Source of the DNA: Diacronema lutheri
Taxonomy: Eukaryota; Haptophyta; Pavlovophyceae; Pavlovales; Pavlovaceae
Reading direction: 5' to 3'
Assembly: GCA_019448385.1 (NCBI GenBank)
Contig: JAGTXO010000089.1
Location: 1-61,071 of the forward strand
Length of the DNA: 61,071 bases
The notes beneath the pieces are model-generated. The model made no database searches, was not told where the DNA came from, and was given only the letters and a program-made list of their open reading frames with translations. This document shows, one piece after another, positions 1 through 11,836 of the stretch (positions are counted from its first letter, which is position 1; each line of letters starts with the position of its first letter). The position numbers were made by a program, and so were the translations under genes.

Positions 1-136
1 CCCTTACCCTTACCCTCACCCTTACCCTCACCCTTACCCTCACCCTTACCCTTACCCTTACCCTTACCCTTACCCTTACCCTTACCCTTACCCTTACCCT
101 TACCCTTACCCTTACCCTTACCCTTACCCTTACCCT
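1..136. repeat. Telomeric repeat array (CCCTTA)n
   Basis: Near-perfect hexamer array of CCCTTA with a few CCCTCA variants near the outer end, giving a G-rich strand of (TAAGGG)n. It marks the left chromosome end. The unit is not a rotation of the common TTAGGG repeat: the complement of TTAGGG is CCCTAA. The array decays at about 133-140 into CCCTAACTCTA. Short mixed runs with CCCTAA-like and CCCTTA-like units recur near 201-222. Confidence 0.93.
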
Positions 137-142
137 AACTCT

Positions 143-351
143 ATCGATCGGCCTGGCCAGGTTTGCTGCCGAGACGTTCCCTTCGCGTTCGCTTAGACTA
201 CTAACCCTTATCCTAACCCTGACCGTCGCTAAAGATCCACCAGGGCAAAGTCGCTCAAAATTTGAGCCAGGTGTCTTCAAGGTCTACTTTATCGATCGGC
301 CTGGCCAGCTTTGCCGCGAAACGCTCCCTTTGCGTTCGCCCAGACTACTAA
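143..351. repeat. Subtelomeric direct repeat, two ~61-bp copies
   Basis: Copies at about 143-204 and 291-351. Both begin ATCGATCGGCCTGGCCAG, continue with a diverged middle and end in AGACTACTAA. Telomere-like CTAACCC/CTTATCC remnants lie between them. They look like a subtelomeric repeat family interleaved with telomeric DNA. Confidence 0.8.
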
Positions 352-1055
352 TACTGGCGCTCACATCAGCCTGCACGCTGTGGTCGCGTGCCCGCGCACG
401 ACGCACGTGGCAAAGTGAAGGCGCATGTGCCGCTTGAGCGCCGCCTGGGCGATGTCGCGCGAGGAAGCTCGACGGCTGTCGACTCACGATTGTGCCGTGC
501 GCTTTCTGCTAGACTTCCCGATCAACTTTTCGACGCAGTAGCTCACTCCGACTCCCTGTCCCCGATGGGCGGACCAGGCGAGTCGAGCGCCACCTAGTGC
601 TCGGCCTGGCCGAGCGTGGTCTTCGTTTCTTTCCGTCTTCGTTAAGACACCGAATCGCCCAAAAGGCGCGAGCGAAACGTTTCGCTGGCCACCAGTGGGA
701 TCCGTCGTGTGTGTCACACGGACATGCTGTCACACTCACACATGCAGCACAGACACAATGCCAACACTATCTTAAGATGCGCTAGACTGAAGAATGCGTG
801 CCGCTCCTCGTGCTCGACATCTTGCCGCCTACGCTGGCTACGATTGGTAGCTCTCCCGCCAAGCCCGCGTTCACCGCCATCGCCGCCATCGTCGCCCACT
901 CCGAGCCCCCCGCCGCCATCGCCTCCGCCGTCGTCTACGCCGAGCCCCCCTCCCCCCCCCCCCCCCCCCCCGCCGCCGCCGTCGGCGCCGCCTCTGCCCG
1001 TATCCGACCAGGTGTGTGTATGCGTTTCTCAGGAATGCGCATCGGCGGCGAGAGC
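352..1055. other. Subtelomeric spacer without a supported gene
   Basis: Lower in GC than the following genes. It holds a CTCGGCCTGGCCGAG palindrome near 600 that echoes the subtelomeric repeat core, CACA/TCACAC-rich sequence near 710-745, and a C-rich run at about 950-971. Open frames here are short and look like shadows. Confidence 0.5.
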
Positions 1056-1952
1056 TCAGGCTGATGCCCCCAACCCAACAAACCAGCAGCCCTCGCTCGC
1101 CGCGTCGTGCGCGCGCGCCAAGTGGCAGCCGGCCGCGCGCTCGAGCTCGACGAGCTGCACGTACCGCTGCTCCGCACCTCGCAGCGCGGCGAAGGCGCCG
1201 ACCCGCGCGTCGTGCGACGCCGCCTCTTCTTCGTCCACGCGAGCCGCCGCGCGCGCCCGTGCGCCGGCGAGCACCGACGGGGCCGACGCGCCGGCGGCTA
1301 GCGCGCAGCGAGCTGCGGCCTTGGCCTTCGGAGCGTCGGCAGCGAGGCAGGTGCACGCATGCGCGTTACCGCACGCGAGCAGATCGCGGCACGCACGTGC
1401 GCCACGGCCGCTCGGGGCTGCGCCGGTGCCCGTCGTCGCGCGGCGCGCCACCTCCGCGGCCTGCAGCGTTTGCAGAGCGCGCGCGCACGCCGTGCCGCGG
1501 CCGGTACCAGCGACGCCAACGACATTCTCACGGCCGTCGACCGCCGCACTACGCGCGCGCGGCGCGCGCTCGTTGCGCTCGCCATTTGCGCCCACCGCGC
1601 ACGCCGCGCTGTGCGTGTGGCGCACGCCCGCGCGCAGCGCTCGCAGCTCCTGCTCGGCGCTCTCGGCGCGGGCGCGCCACGCGGCCGCGCGCACCTCGAG
1701 CGCCGCGCCGCCGCCATCGCCGCGCGCGCGCCACGCGTCGCGTGGCTCTGGCACGTCGCCAAGCACGCCGTCGCCAAGCACGCCGTCGCCAAGCACGCCG
1801 TCGCCAAGCACGCCGTCTGCGCGCAGCGTCGTGTGCTCCAGCTCGCCGTGCGGCACCGGCTCGACAATTGGGTGCGGTGCGTGCAATGCGTCAGCGCGCC
1901 GCATCTCCATCTCGCCGTCGAGCACCATGACGCGCGCGCGTAACGCGTCGGT

Positions 1953-1984
<32 letters not shown>

Positions 1985-3430
1985 TCACCGCCGCGCGCGC
2001 GCACGCGGTGCCGCCGGCGGCGTACGCGCGCGCATCGGCGCGCGCGTCCGCGCGCGCGCGCTCCTCGTCCACCTCGCGCGCAGCGCGCTCGGCGCGCGCC
2101 GCCGCCGCGCGCGCACGCGCCTCCGCCTCGCGCCGCACGCGCTCGACGGCGGCGGCCTCGCGCGCGCGCAGCGCGGCGCGCTCGCGCTCAAACTCGCGCA
2201 GCAGCTCCGCCCGCTCCTCGCCCAGCCGGCGCGCGGCGTCGACGGCGCGCGCGCGCGCGGCGCGCTCGTCCGCGAGCGCGTGCAGGTTCTCGTCGCGCGC
2301 GGCTGCCACCTCGGCGGCGCACCTGACCAGCAGAGCGGCGCGCTCGGCGGCGAAGGCCTCGACCTTGGCGATCAGCCGGCGCAGCCGCGCCTCCGAGTAG
2401 CGCTTCGCCGCCTCGAGGCCCTCGGGTGTCTCCAGCGCGCCGCTTGCAACGAGCGGCGCGCCGCGCCCGCCGGCGCTGGCGGCGGCGAAGGCGGCGCGCT
2501 CGCCAGCGCTAGCACGCTCGCCTCCGCGCTCGACGTCAACGCGCGGCGCGCGCACGGCGTCGCGCGGCTGTGCGCGTGCGGTGTGCGCACCGCCGCGCAC
2601 GGGCTCACCCGCACCTTCGCTGCCGCCGTCCTCCGCATCGATCTCGTCGCTCGAAGGCGCGGCCCCGTCGCACGCGCGCGCGCGCGCGCGCGCGCGCCCG
2701 GGCCGGCCGGCACGGCGTCGCCCATCTCGCCCATCTCGCCCATCTCGCCCATCTCGCGCATCTCCGCGGAGGACAACGCGCCGCTTGCCGCGCAGCGCGC
2801 GGCAAGCGTAACTGCCGTGCCGCGCTGCGCGCTTGCGCGCGCGCCCGCCAACGCCCGCCGCGTCGCGGCGAGCTGCTCCTCGGCCGCGCGGCGCGTCGTG
2901 CGCTCCTCTTCCGCCGAGCGCGCCGCCTCGGCCGCGCGCGCGTCCGCCTCGCGCGCGCGCGCCGCCTCGCGCCGCGCGCGCGCGTCCGCCTCGGCGGCGC
3001 GCACATCTGCCGCGGCTGCGCGCTCCTCGGCGTCCGCGCGCGCCGCGCGCGCCTCGTCCATCTCCGCGGCGGCGAGGCGGATCGTCTCCGAGAGCTGCGA
3101 CAGGTTCGCCTCGCGCGCGCGCGCGCGCTCGTTCATGGCGAGCAGCTGGCCCTCAAGCTCGGCCTGCCGAGCGTCAGCAGCGACGCGCTGCGCGTCGGCC
3201 GCCTCGCGCTGCGCGCGCGTCGACGCGAGCGCCGCCTCTGCGCCGGCCGCGCGTGCCGCCATCGCGCGCAGCTGCTCGCGCGCGCGCCCGACCGCGACGA
3301 GCGCGTGCGCGTGCGACTCGAGCGGCGGCTCCGGCGTTGTGGGCGGCGCCCCCGACCACTCAGTCGGCGGCGCAGCCGGCGCGTGGGCAGTCTCGGCACC
3401 TCGCATCACGAGCGCGCTCGGCTCGTTCAT
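1056..3430 (-). CDS. Coiled-coil protein of unknown function
   Basis: Two overlapping minus-strand reading frames make one plausible spliced gene. The first starts at ATG 3430 (MNEPSALVMRG) and gives an Ala/Arg/Glu heptad-like coiled coil, with repeated EAR/AEADARA patterns, down to about 2720. There a short MGEMGEMGEMG repeat is followed by a GTGCCG donor candidate. The second resumes by about 2480 (GLEAAKRYSEARLRRLI) and remains helical to the stop at 1056. Splice sites between 2720 and 2480 were not fixed, so protein length (roughly 700 aa) is approximate. The second half contains a VLGDG repeat from a 15-bp DNA repeat (about 1757-1820). No catalytic domain is recognised. It lies 158 bp downstream of the FANCM-like gene on the same strand. 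Confidence 0.5.
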
Positions 3431-3588
3431 GAAAATGGCGAGCGCGGGCTTGAAGATGCCGTGTCCATCGTTTGAAAAAATGGCGTGGCAGCAGGAGCGA
3501 TGGATACGACGTACTGGGGTGAGTGACGAGTCACGGTCACGGGACAACGGACGCCGCCCAGGCGTTCGCGGACCCCATGGCCCCACCG

Positions 3589-6038
3589 TCACGGCGCAAG
3601 CGCGCAGCAGGGGAGCTCGGGAAGCAGCGCCGCGCCTTCCTGGAGAGCGACGCCAAGGGCGGGGAGAGCCATGCCGCCGAGCTGCCGCGCCAGCTCCGGG
3701 CTGGACGTGCTCTGGCACCGGCTCGCACTGGGCGACGCGGCCGCGTGCCGTGGGCGTGGGCTGCGCCCGTGAGCGGCGTCTGCGAGGCTAGCCGAGCCCG
3801 CGCCAGGGCCGCCAGCAAAGCTCGCGCCCTCTCGCCCGTGCGCCCGTCGCGGCGAAGCGCGCGATGCGCGCGGCGATGGCTGCGCGCCTTGGCCGGCAGC
3901 GCTCGCAATGGGTGGGCTGAATCGGCTCGGTGGGCGTGGTGGCGTTGCGCCCAGCGGCTGCTGCGGCGAGCCAGCATCGCGCGCGCCGCGCACGACGCCC
4001 GTGCTCGTGGGAGGTGCCACAGACGCGCGCGGCGCGCGGCGCTCCGCGGGCGGCACGATGGCCGACAGCGATGGCGACGGCGATGCCATCGGCAGCGGTG
4101 TGCTCAGGGCGGGCGCACGCGCGCGCGGCGTCGACTGCGGCTGCGCCGACTGCGCGCGCTGCTGCGGCGGTGGCGGCGGTGGCTGCGGCCGCTGCACCGG
4201 CGGCAACGGCTTCGGCGACGGCTGCGGCAACGGCTGCGGCAACGGCTGCGGCAACGGCTGCGGCAACGGCTGCGGCAACGGCTGCGGCAACGGCTGCGGC
4301 AACGGCTGCGGCAACGGCTGCGGCAACGGCTGCGGCAACGGCTGCGGCAACGGCTGCGGCAACGGCTGCGGTAACGGCTGCGGTAACGACGCTTCTGCCC
4401 GCAGCGCGCACTCCACCGCGGCGAGCGCATCGCGCAGCGCGCAGCGGGGCACGAGCCAGCCGCCTCCGCCGGCCAAAAAGGCATTTCGCAGCGCGCCCCT
4501 GCGCCGCAACGCCGCCTCCGCTTCGCCGAGCGCGCCGCACGGCCGCGACGGCGACGCGCGCAGGCGGACGAGCGCCATCGAATCGGAATAGTCCGACACC
4601 GTCGCGCTGGATGAGCCGCCGGGCGCGCGCGGAAGCGGGCACGGGCTCAGCTGCTGCTGGCGGGCCGGGTGCAGCGGCGCGCGCACGCCCCCGCGCGCGC
4701 CGCCGCCTGCCCGTTCGCCTTCGCCTGCGCCCAAGTCGCCGCGCTCACAGCCGAGCTGCCCGTCGCAGGGCGGTGCGCGCAGCCCAATCGGTCGCGCCGA
4801 CGGCGGCGGCGTGCGTTCGCCGTGGCGCCGCGCACGTGCCGGCGCCGGCACCAACCGGCGCTGCGGCTGCCCATTGTGGTTCTCCCGGCTCGGCCCAACC
4901 TCGCCGCCGCTACCCGGACTGCTCGTGCGCACCGGAGCGCCCGCCAAAGGTCCGGGCGATGCGCGGTCCGTTGGGCCATGCGCACGGGCGCCGCTCGCCC
5001 CGCCGTCCACCGCGCCGCACGCCACCGCGCACGCCATTCTCTCCGCCAGCCCCGTGCGCGCCAGAGCGCCCGGCGACGCTCGCTCGGCCCGGTGCAGCAC
5101 CGCATCCGCTTCTGCGCGCGAGAAGATCCCATCCGCCACCAGCTCGGCCACCTGCGCTCCGTCAGCAGCGCGCAGCGCGCACGCCGCGCCGCCCGTCGCA
5201 GCGCACGCCGCTCGCACCGCCGACGCGCGCGCCGGCGCGAGCGCGCGCGCTGCACCGCCGACGCCGCCATCGCCACGACCACCATCGCCTCGGCCTGCAA
5301 CGCGCCGCGTCGGGGCGTGCGCACCGGCGCTGCGCGCGCGAGCGCACCGCAACGTGGCCACCTCCGCCGGCGTGAGGATGCCCTCGGCGAGCAGCGCGGC
5401 CAGCTGCTCGCTCGCCTCCGCCTCCGCCGCCGCCAGCGTCGCGTCCTTGCCCGCCATCTCGGGCGGGCCATGCGGGCGCGCGCGACGCGCAGGCGCGCCC
5501 TCGTCCGCAGCGTCGCCGTCGGCTGCCCTCTGCCGCTTGGCACCGCTGCTGGCCGCAGGGGGCGGCGCACACTCGCCGCGCCCCGGCGGTGCAGCGAACA
5601 CAGCACCGTCCAACGTGCCTGCGCGTGCGTGCGCCGCCAGGCCGTCGCCGCGTGTGCCCGCGCGGTCGGTTGCGGCGCGGTCGGTTGCGGCGGCGCCCGC
5701 CGCGGCGGTCGCCTCCGCCTCCGCCTCCTCCGCCGCCGCCGCGCGGCGCAGAGGCACGTGTACACACCGCGGCCTCGCGACCATGTCCGCGGGGAAGACG
5801 GACCGGCTGCGCGTGCAGAGGACGAGCTGCGCGTCGCTGCCACGGCCCACTGCGTGCGCGCCGCCGGCGCCGCCTCGACCGCCGCCTCCGCCTGCGTCGC
5901 CGCCACCGTCATCGCCGTGAATGCGACTGCCCGCCGCTGGCTGCCGCGCTGCCGCGCGCATTGCCGCGTACACCTTGCGCTGCTGCGAGACCGACACGTC
6001 AAAGCCACCGCCGCCGCTGCTACCGCCGAACCCACCGC

Positions 6039-6070
<32 letters not shown>

Positions 6071-9000
6071 AGCACCGCACGCGCAGCGCCCGGCTCGCCC
6101 TCCTCCACGAGCAGCACGCACGTGCCGTCCGCCGTCCGCCCCGTCCGACCGAGCCGCTGCATCGTGCGGACGGGCGAGCTGGTCGTGTCGTAACAGACGA
6201 GGAGCGAAACTTCCGAGACGTGGAGCCCCTCCTCGCCGATGCACGTGCACACGAGCACGTCGAGCTCACCGTCGCCGAAGCGGCGCAGCGTCGCGAGCTG
6301 CTCGCGCTGACTCAGGCCGCACACCGCGCTCGCGCCGGCCGGATCGCCGCCGGCGCCGCGGGCGCACCGACCGGCGGCCGCATCGGACAGCGCGCCGCCG
6401 CGCGCGCGCGCGCCGTTGCCGTCCACCTCGGCCATGCGCCGCGCCGTCGTCTGCCCGACGAACGGCGCCGCGCGCAGCAGCCCCGCGTCGACGCGGCGCC
6501 CACCGCCCGCCGCCTCGCCGCGACCGCCGCCGCCACCACCCGCCGCGCGCGCGCCGAGCCGCTCCAGCGCGCCGCACAGCGCGGCGCGCGCAGCGGCGGA
6601 GCGAAGAGCGGCGAGGACGTGCGAGACGGCGCCGCGCGACTCGCAGAAGATGATTGCACGCGGGCGGGCGCACGGCGCGCGGCGTGGCGCACGGCCGTCC
6701 GCTGCACGAGTCGCTGCGCCTGGCGGCGTGCCCGCCGCGGCGGCAGCGGCGCCCAGCGCGCGCTCAGCCTCCGCCTCTGCCTCCGCAGCCGCAGCCGCCG
6801 CCGCCTCCGCAGCCGCCGCCGACGCCTCGTAAAACTCGCGCAGGACGCCGAGGAGCGCGCGCAGCTTGGCGCCGTGCGCCGCGAGCGGTAGCCCGTCCGC
6901 GTCCAGCGCGCCGTCCCCGTCACCGCCGCCACCACCACCGCCACCGCCGTCGGAGAGCAGCTTGGCACACTGCGTGCGGCTGATCGCTGTGCGCAGGGCG
7001 AGAACCGCGCGCGAACGCAGCGCGTCGAGACTGCGACCGTCGCCGTCGGCGAGCGCTTCGGCGATGCCGCCGCGCGTCGCGTCGTGGCCGCACCCGCCGC
7101 CCAGGTCGCCGCACGCGCAGCGCAGCGCGGGCGCGGGGTGCGCGCGCTCGGGTGCGAGCGTGCCGTGCGCGCGCGCGGCCGTGGGCTTGCCGCCACGGGT
7201 CGCGAGCGCGCCGGCACAGCTGCCGCAGCAGAGGAGGCACGGCGTGCACTCAGCTATCGCGACAGCGGCCGCCGCATCGACCACCGCCGCGTCGCTGCCG
7301 CGCTCGTCGCTCGCGCTTGCCGCCGCAGCGCACGCGCGCGCCGCGGCGCGCATGGCGACCCCCACGCTGCACAGCCCCGCCAGGCCGCACGCGGGCCAGC
7401 CCGAGAGCGCGCCGGCAAGCGCGACGAGCGCCGAGGGGTCCGGGACGTCCGCACAATCCGGGCCGCTCGCGTGAGCCGCGCCGCCGGCCACCGCCGACGC
7501 GGCCGCGTCCGCCGCGGCGAACGCCGCAGACGCTCCGGGGATGCCCAGGCACTCCGCCGCCGCCGCGAGGGCGCACGCCGCCTCGCAGAGCGCGCGCACT
7601 CGAGACCCGACGCGTGCACGCGGCGCCAAGCACGCCGCATCGTCCTCGTCGGCACCGCCTCGACCGCCATCGGCGCGGCCGTCCTCCACGCACGCGCGCA
7701 CGCAGAACGCGCCACGGCCGTCAGCGGTGCGCGCGGCGCTTCCGCCTGGCGGCGCGGTGGCGCGGCTGCGGTGCGCGCCCACTTTGGCGCGCTTGGGCAC
7801 GACGACCGTCCGGACAGTCCGGTCGTGGCAGTGGCGGGAGACGAGCGGGTCGTTCTCGTCCATCGCGACGAGCGCCTCGATTCTTAAATTCGAGATGACA
7901 CGCTGGACGGACGGCACGTCCCTGCCCGCGGTGGCGGTGAGCGCGAGGATGCGGAACGCGCAGCCCTCAGCCACGAGCCGACGGACGAGCACGCAGTACC
8001 TATGCCGCGGCCGGCGCGCGCGGGAATTAGGCGGCGGTCGGGCGGCGTGTGGGCGAGGACGTGATGCAGGGGACGTGATGCAGGGGACGTGATGCAGGGG
8101 ACGTGATGCTGGGGACGTGATGCAGGGGACGTGGGGACGCGATGCAGGGGACGTGATGCAGGGGACGCGATGCAGGGGACGCGATGCAGGGGACGTGATG
8201 CAGGGGACGCGATGCAGGGGACGTGATGCAGGGGACGCGATGCAGGGGACGCGATGCAGGGGACGTGATGCACGGGGCGCGATGCAGGGGACGTGATGCC
8301 GGGGACGCGATGCAGGGGACGCGATGCAGGGGACGTGATGCCGGGGACGTGATGCAGGGGACGCGATGCAGGGGACGTGATGCAGGGGACGCGATGCAGG
8401 GGACGTGATGCAGGGGACGCGATGCAGGGGACGCGATGCAGGGGACGTGATGCACGGGACGTGATGCACGGGACGTGATGCACGGGACGTGATGCACGGG
8501 ACGCGATGCACGGGACGTGATGCAGGGGACGCGATGCAGGGGACGCGATGCAGGGGACGCGATGCAGGGGACGCGATGCAGGGGACGTGATGCACGGGAC
8601 GCGATGCACGGGACGCGATGCAGGGGACGTGATGCACGGGACGTGATGCCGGGGACGTGATGCAGGGGACGTGATGCACGGGACGCGATGCAGGGGACGT
8701 GATGCAGGGGACGTGATGCAGGGGACGCGATGCAGGGGACGTGATGCAGGGGACGTGATGCAGGGGACGTGATGCACGGGACGCGATGCAGGGGACGCGA
8801 TGCAGGGGACGCGATGCAGGGGACGCGATGCAGGGGACGCGATGCAGGGGACGTGATGCAGGGGACGCGATGCAGGGGACATGATGCAGGGGACGTGATG
8901 CAGGGGACGCGATGCAGGGGACGTGATGCAGGGGACGTGATGCAGGGGACGTGATGCACGGGACGCGATGCAGGGGACGCGATGCAGGGGACGCGATGCA

Positions 9001-10037
9001 GGGGACGCGATGCAGGGAACGCGATGCAGGGGACGTGATGCAGGGGACGCGATGCAGGGGACATGATGCAGGGGACGTGATGCCGGGGACGCGATGCAGG
9101 GGACGCGATGCAGGGGACGTGATGCAGGGGACGTGATGCAGGGGACGTGATGCAGGGGACGCGATGCAGGGGACATGATGCAGGGGACGTGATGCCGGGG
9201 ACGTGATGCAGGGGACGCGATGCAGGGGACGCGATGCAGGGGACATGATGCAGGGGACGTGATGCCGGGGACGTGATGCAGGGGACGCGATGCAGGGGAC
9301 GCGATGCAGGGGACGTGATGCAGGGGACGTGATGCAGGGGACGTGATGCAGGGGACGTGATGCAGGGGACGTGATGCAGGGGACGTGCGCGGGTGCCGCG
9401 CGGCGGTTGCTCGCATGCGCGCGGCGCTCAAGTGCGGCGCCACGTGCCACGGTGACCTCTCTCGCATGCCGGACGCGCGCCGTGGCCGCGCGACGCGCGC
9501 TACGGGCTGCGGCCCGGGGTTGCGCGGCGCACCGGCGCGCGGCGTGGGGCGCGCGCGCGCGCGCACGCACGCGTGGTCGCCTTGAGCGTGGTGCGCTTCG
9601 TCGAGGACGAGGAGCGAGACGCGCGAAGCGGGGCAAGCGCCCGACAGCAAGTCGTTCGCCAGCACCTGCGCTGTCGTGAACAGCGCGCGCTTGCTCGCGT
9701 ACGCGGCGGCACGCTCGGCGGGCGGCGTCTCGCCGGTGAGCAGCCGCGCGCGCGCGCGTCCGATAGGGACGGCGTCGACGACGGCGTCGAGCTGCTGCGC
9801 GACGAGCGGCCGCGTGGGCGCCACGAACACGACGAGCGACGACGGGAACCAGCGCGCAAAGTTGTGCATCACGACCGCGCCAACGAGCGTCTTGCCGAGC
9901 CCAGTCGGGAAGCTGACGAGGACGTTGGCGCGCAGCGCGGCGAGGACGGCGTCGAACTGATATCGACGGAACTGGGCGTCGGACGGGTAGTGCCACTCGG
10001 CGAGCGCGGCGCGATCGGCGGCGTGCGGCGCGGCCAT
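3589..10037 (-). CDS. FANCM: FANCM/Hef/MPH1-family DNA helicase
   Basis: Two exons, 10037-9571 and 7999-3589, about 1625 aa. Exon 1 carries the SF2 helicase start: Q-like region (FRRYQFDAV), Walker A (FPTGLGKT), [10 protein letters not shown], and Walker B DEAH (VLDEAHHA). Splicing joins CACGC|G TAC to give [12 protein letters not shown], which matches the FANCM family across the junction. Exon 2 has [11 protein letters not shown] (motif III), an HGAKLRALL segment like the FANCM pre-helicase-C region, then [26 protein letters not shown] and QRLGRTGR (motifs IV-VI). The family remodels forks and interstrand-crosslink lesions in the nucleus. The C-terminal half is low-complexity, includes a (PLPQ)n tract, and shows no clear nuclease domain. 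Helicase identity is firm; tail boundaries are less so. Confidence 0.9.
4200..4389. repeat. 12-bp tandem repeat coding (PLPQ)n in FANCM
   Basis: About 14 copies of a GGCAACGGCTGC-type unit (plus strand). On the minus strand it encodes PLPQ repeats in the C-terminal tail of the FANCM-like protein. The unit length is a multiple of three, so copy-number change keeps frame. The outer copies have drifted (GGTAACGGCTGC). Confidence 0.9.
8000..9570 (-). other. FANCM intron 1, mostly minisatellite
   Basis: A 1571-bp intron with donor GTGCGT at 9570 and acceptor CATAG at 8000. It splits the helicase domain between motif II and motif III. Most of its length is the 14-bp minisatellite. The repeat happens to be open in all minus-strand frames, so the intron can be misread as coding. 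Confidence 0.88.
8056..9388. repeat. 14-bp minisatellite (GTGATGCAGGGGAC)n
   Basis: About 95 head-to-tail copies over 1.33 kb. Variation is limited to a few positions: GTGATG/GCGATG/ATGATG, and GCAGGGG/GCACGGG/GCCGGGG. Copies near 8440-8510 form a local block of the CACGGG variant, a sign of regional homogenisation. There are no spacers, so it is not a CRISPR array. Confidence 0.95.
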
Positions 10038-10579
10038 CGACGGCTCCCCTTCCCCCCTTGTTGAAAGCCCGTCTCGCGCCCCCCCTCCACCCCGTTTAGA
10101 ATTTTTGTTGGCCGGTCACGAGTCGGTGACTGAACTGGGTCCGCCGTCCGCGCGAGCGGAGCGCAGGCGACGCCGATTGGCCGACACTCGACAGCCTCGA
10201 TTTTTGAGTCCAGAGCAGGTGGCAACACTCAGTGCTAATAAGGCCCCGCCTTTTGACGGCTGCGCTCGCTTGCCTTATGGCTTGCCGGGGGAGGAGGGGA
10301 GGGTGGGGGGACACGGTGGGCCTGCGGGCCACGGCTTACGGCTGGCAGCCTGCAACACACGAACGCTCGTCAGTATGTTGCCTTGATGATTTCTGTCGCG
10401 TGCGAGCGCAATTCAAAGGGCGCGACCAGTTCGAAACTTCACCCCGCGCCGACCGCCGTCAGCGAGCAGAAAGCGAAGCGTTGGATCACGAGCAGCAGCG
10501 AGGCAGTGCTACGCGTCCATCGCGCAGCCATTCTCAACAGTTCAACTGCCCGACGAGCGCATGAGCCGCACTCCGGGCC
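10038..10579. other. Intergenic region upstream of FANCM
   Basis: Holds the 5' region of the FANCM-like gene (start 10037) and the 3' flank of the dehydrogenase (stop 10580), both minus strand. A short inverted repeat GTCACGAGTCGGTGAC lies near 10116-10132. No further gene is supported. Confidence 0.5.
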
Positions 10580-11755
10580 TCAACCCGTCCCAGCCGGCAG
10601 CCCGACGTGCGCACTTGCCACGTCCCACACCGCCGCGCGCGCCGCCGCCGACCGCACGATGACACGGTCCGCGCGCTCAACGCGCCCGTCGACGACGTAC
10701 GCGCCGGCGGCGGTTTCGGGCGGCAGCGCGAGCGCGGCGAGGACGGCGCGCGCGGCGTCGGCGGGCGTGCGCAGCAGCGCGCTTTGGAGCGGGCGGAGCA
10801 GCGGCGCCGGGACGAAACGGCGGAAGAAGCCAAACGCGAGCGCCGTGTCGACCAACCCGGGGTGCACGGCGCACACCACCTGCGCGCCCGTCGCGGCGCG
10901 GCGCTGCAGCTCGGGCGCGAGCGCGGCCATCGCCCACTTGGAGCGCTTGTACGCCGCGTACGGCGAGTATCGGTGCGCGCCGCGCGCCGCTGGAGCCGTT
11001 GGCGCGCGCGGCGCGCGCGGCGCGCAGTCGGCGGCAAGGCGGCGCAGTTCGTCCGGGCGGAAGCCGCCGTGGTGCGCGACGGAGGAGAGGAGAAGGACGC
11101 GCGCGTCGGCGCCGAGTGCGGGCCAGAGCAGCCGGACGAGCAAAAAGTGCCCCGCAAAGTTGGCCGCCCACTGCGACTCGAGGCCGCCGAGAGGCGGCCC
11201 CGGCGCGCCGCCGGCCACTGCAGCCGGCGCGCCCGGCGTGCGCGCCCAGGGCGTCGCCATCACGCCGGCGTTGGCCACGACGAGATCGAGCGGACGGTGG
11301 TGGCCGCAGCGCGCGCGCACCGCCCGGCTGAACGCGTGCACGCTGCGCCCGTCGCAAAGGTCGAGCGCGAGCAGCTCGGCGCGAGCGCCGCCGCGCGCGG
11401 CCGCGCGCACGGCCGCGAGCGCTGCTCGCCCACGCTCGGGCGAACGGCAGCCGAGGATGACGTGAACGCCACGCGCAGTGAGCAGCTGCGCGAGCGCGAG
11501 GCCCACCCCCGCGTTCGCGCCCGTTACGACCGCCAGCCGGCCGCGCCGGCCACGCGCCGCGCGCCGCCATGCCGCCTCGCCGGCGTCCGCGGCGCTGAAC
11601 GCGCGGCCACGCTCGGCGCGCAGGCGCAGGTTAGCGAATACATCGCGTGCGCCCAATATGCCGCCCAGCGTGAGCGCGCGCGCCTCGCGCGCCACCTCGC
11701 GCAGCGCGAGGCCCGGGCCGCCCACCGCCCCTCCGACGAGGAGGAAGAGCGCCAT
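10580..11755 (-). CDS. Short-chain dehydrogenase/reductase (retinol dehydrogenase/WWOX-like)
   Basis: Single exon, 391 aa, start ATG 11755 (MALFLLVGG). The N-terminus has a hydrophobic stretch of about 15 residues that may be a membrane anchor or targeting segment. Classical SDR signatures follow in order: TGANAGVG (Rossmann nucleotide site), NAGVM, LLLSSVAHHG (Ser region), YAAYKRSKWA (YxxxK catalytic pair) and HPGLV. These match NAD(P)-dependent reductases acting on hydrophobic carbonyl or alcohol substrates; the substrate cannot be read from sequence. Start codons of this gene and the plus-strand fimbrin gene are only about 81 bp apart, implying a shared promoter region. Confidence 0.88.
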   Translation of the reverse strand: MALFLLVGGAVGGPGLALREVAREARALTLGGILGARDVFANLRLRAERGRAFSAADAGEAAWRRAARGRRGRLAVVTGANAGVGLALAQLLTARGVHVILGCRSPERGRAALAAVRAAARGGARAELLALDLCDGRSVHAFSRAVRARCGHHRPLDLVVANAGVMATPWARTPGAPAAVAGGAPGPPLGGLESQWAANFAGHFLLVRLLWPALGADARVLLLSSVAHHGGFRPDELRRLAADCAPRAPRAPTAPAARGAHRYSPYAAYKRSKWAMAALAPELQRRAATGAQVVCAVHPGLVDTALAFGFFRRFVPAPLLRPLQSALLRTPADAARAVLAALALPPETAAGAYVVDGRVERADRVIVRSAAARAAVWDVASAHVGLPAGTG

Positions 11756-11836
11756 CGTGGAGGAGTTTTCCCGGCCCAATTTTTTTCGAAAGCCGAAACG
11801 GCTCAGGACGGCCCTGTACTTGTGCGCCACCTCGCG
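11756..11836. promoter_or_regulatory. Compact divergent promoter, SDR / fimbrin
   Basis: An 81-bp spacer between divergent ATGs contains the only A/T-rich run nearby (CCCAATTTTTTTCGAAAG). Both genes must start transcription within or very near it. No factor site was identified. Confidence 0.55.

Noticed and set aside
709-2400. 563-codon plus-strand frame
   Set aside because: Ser/Ala/Pro-rich shadow of the minus-strand coiled-coil gene; no domain.
8056-9388. CRISPR-like array
   Set aside because: Units are contiguous with no unique spacers, and the genome is eukaryotic.
7884-9571. Long minus-strand open frames across the minisatellite (repeating [14 protein letters not shown] peptides)
   Set aside because: They are products of a 14-bp repeat lacking stops. 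Splicing 9571 to 7999 restores the FANCM alignment, so the repeat is intronic.
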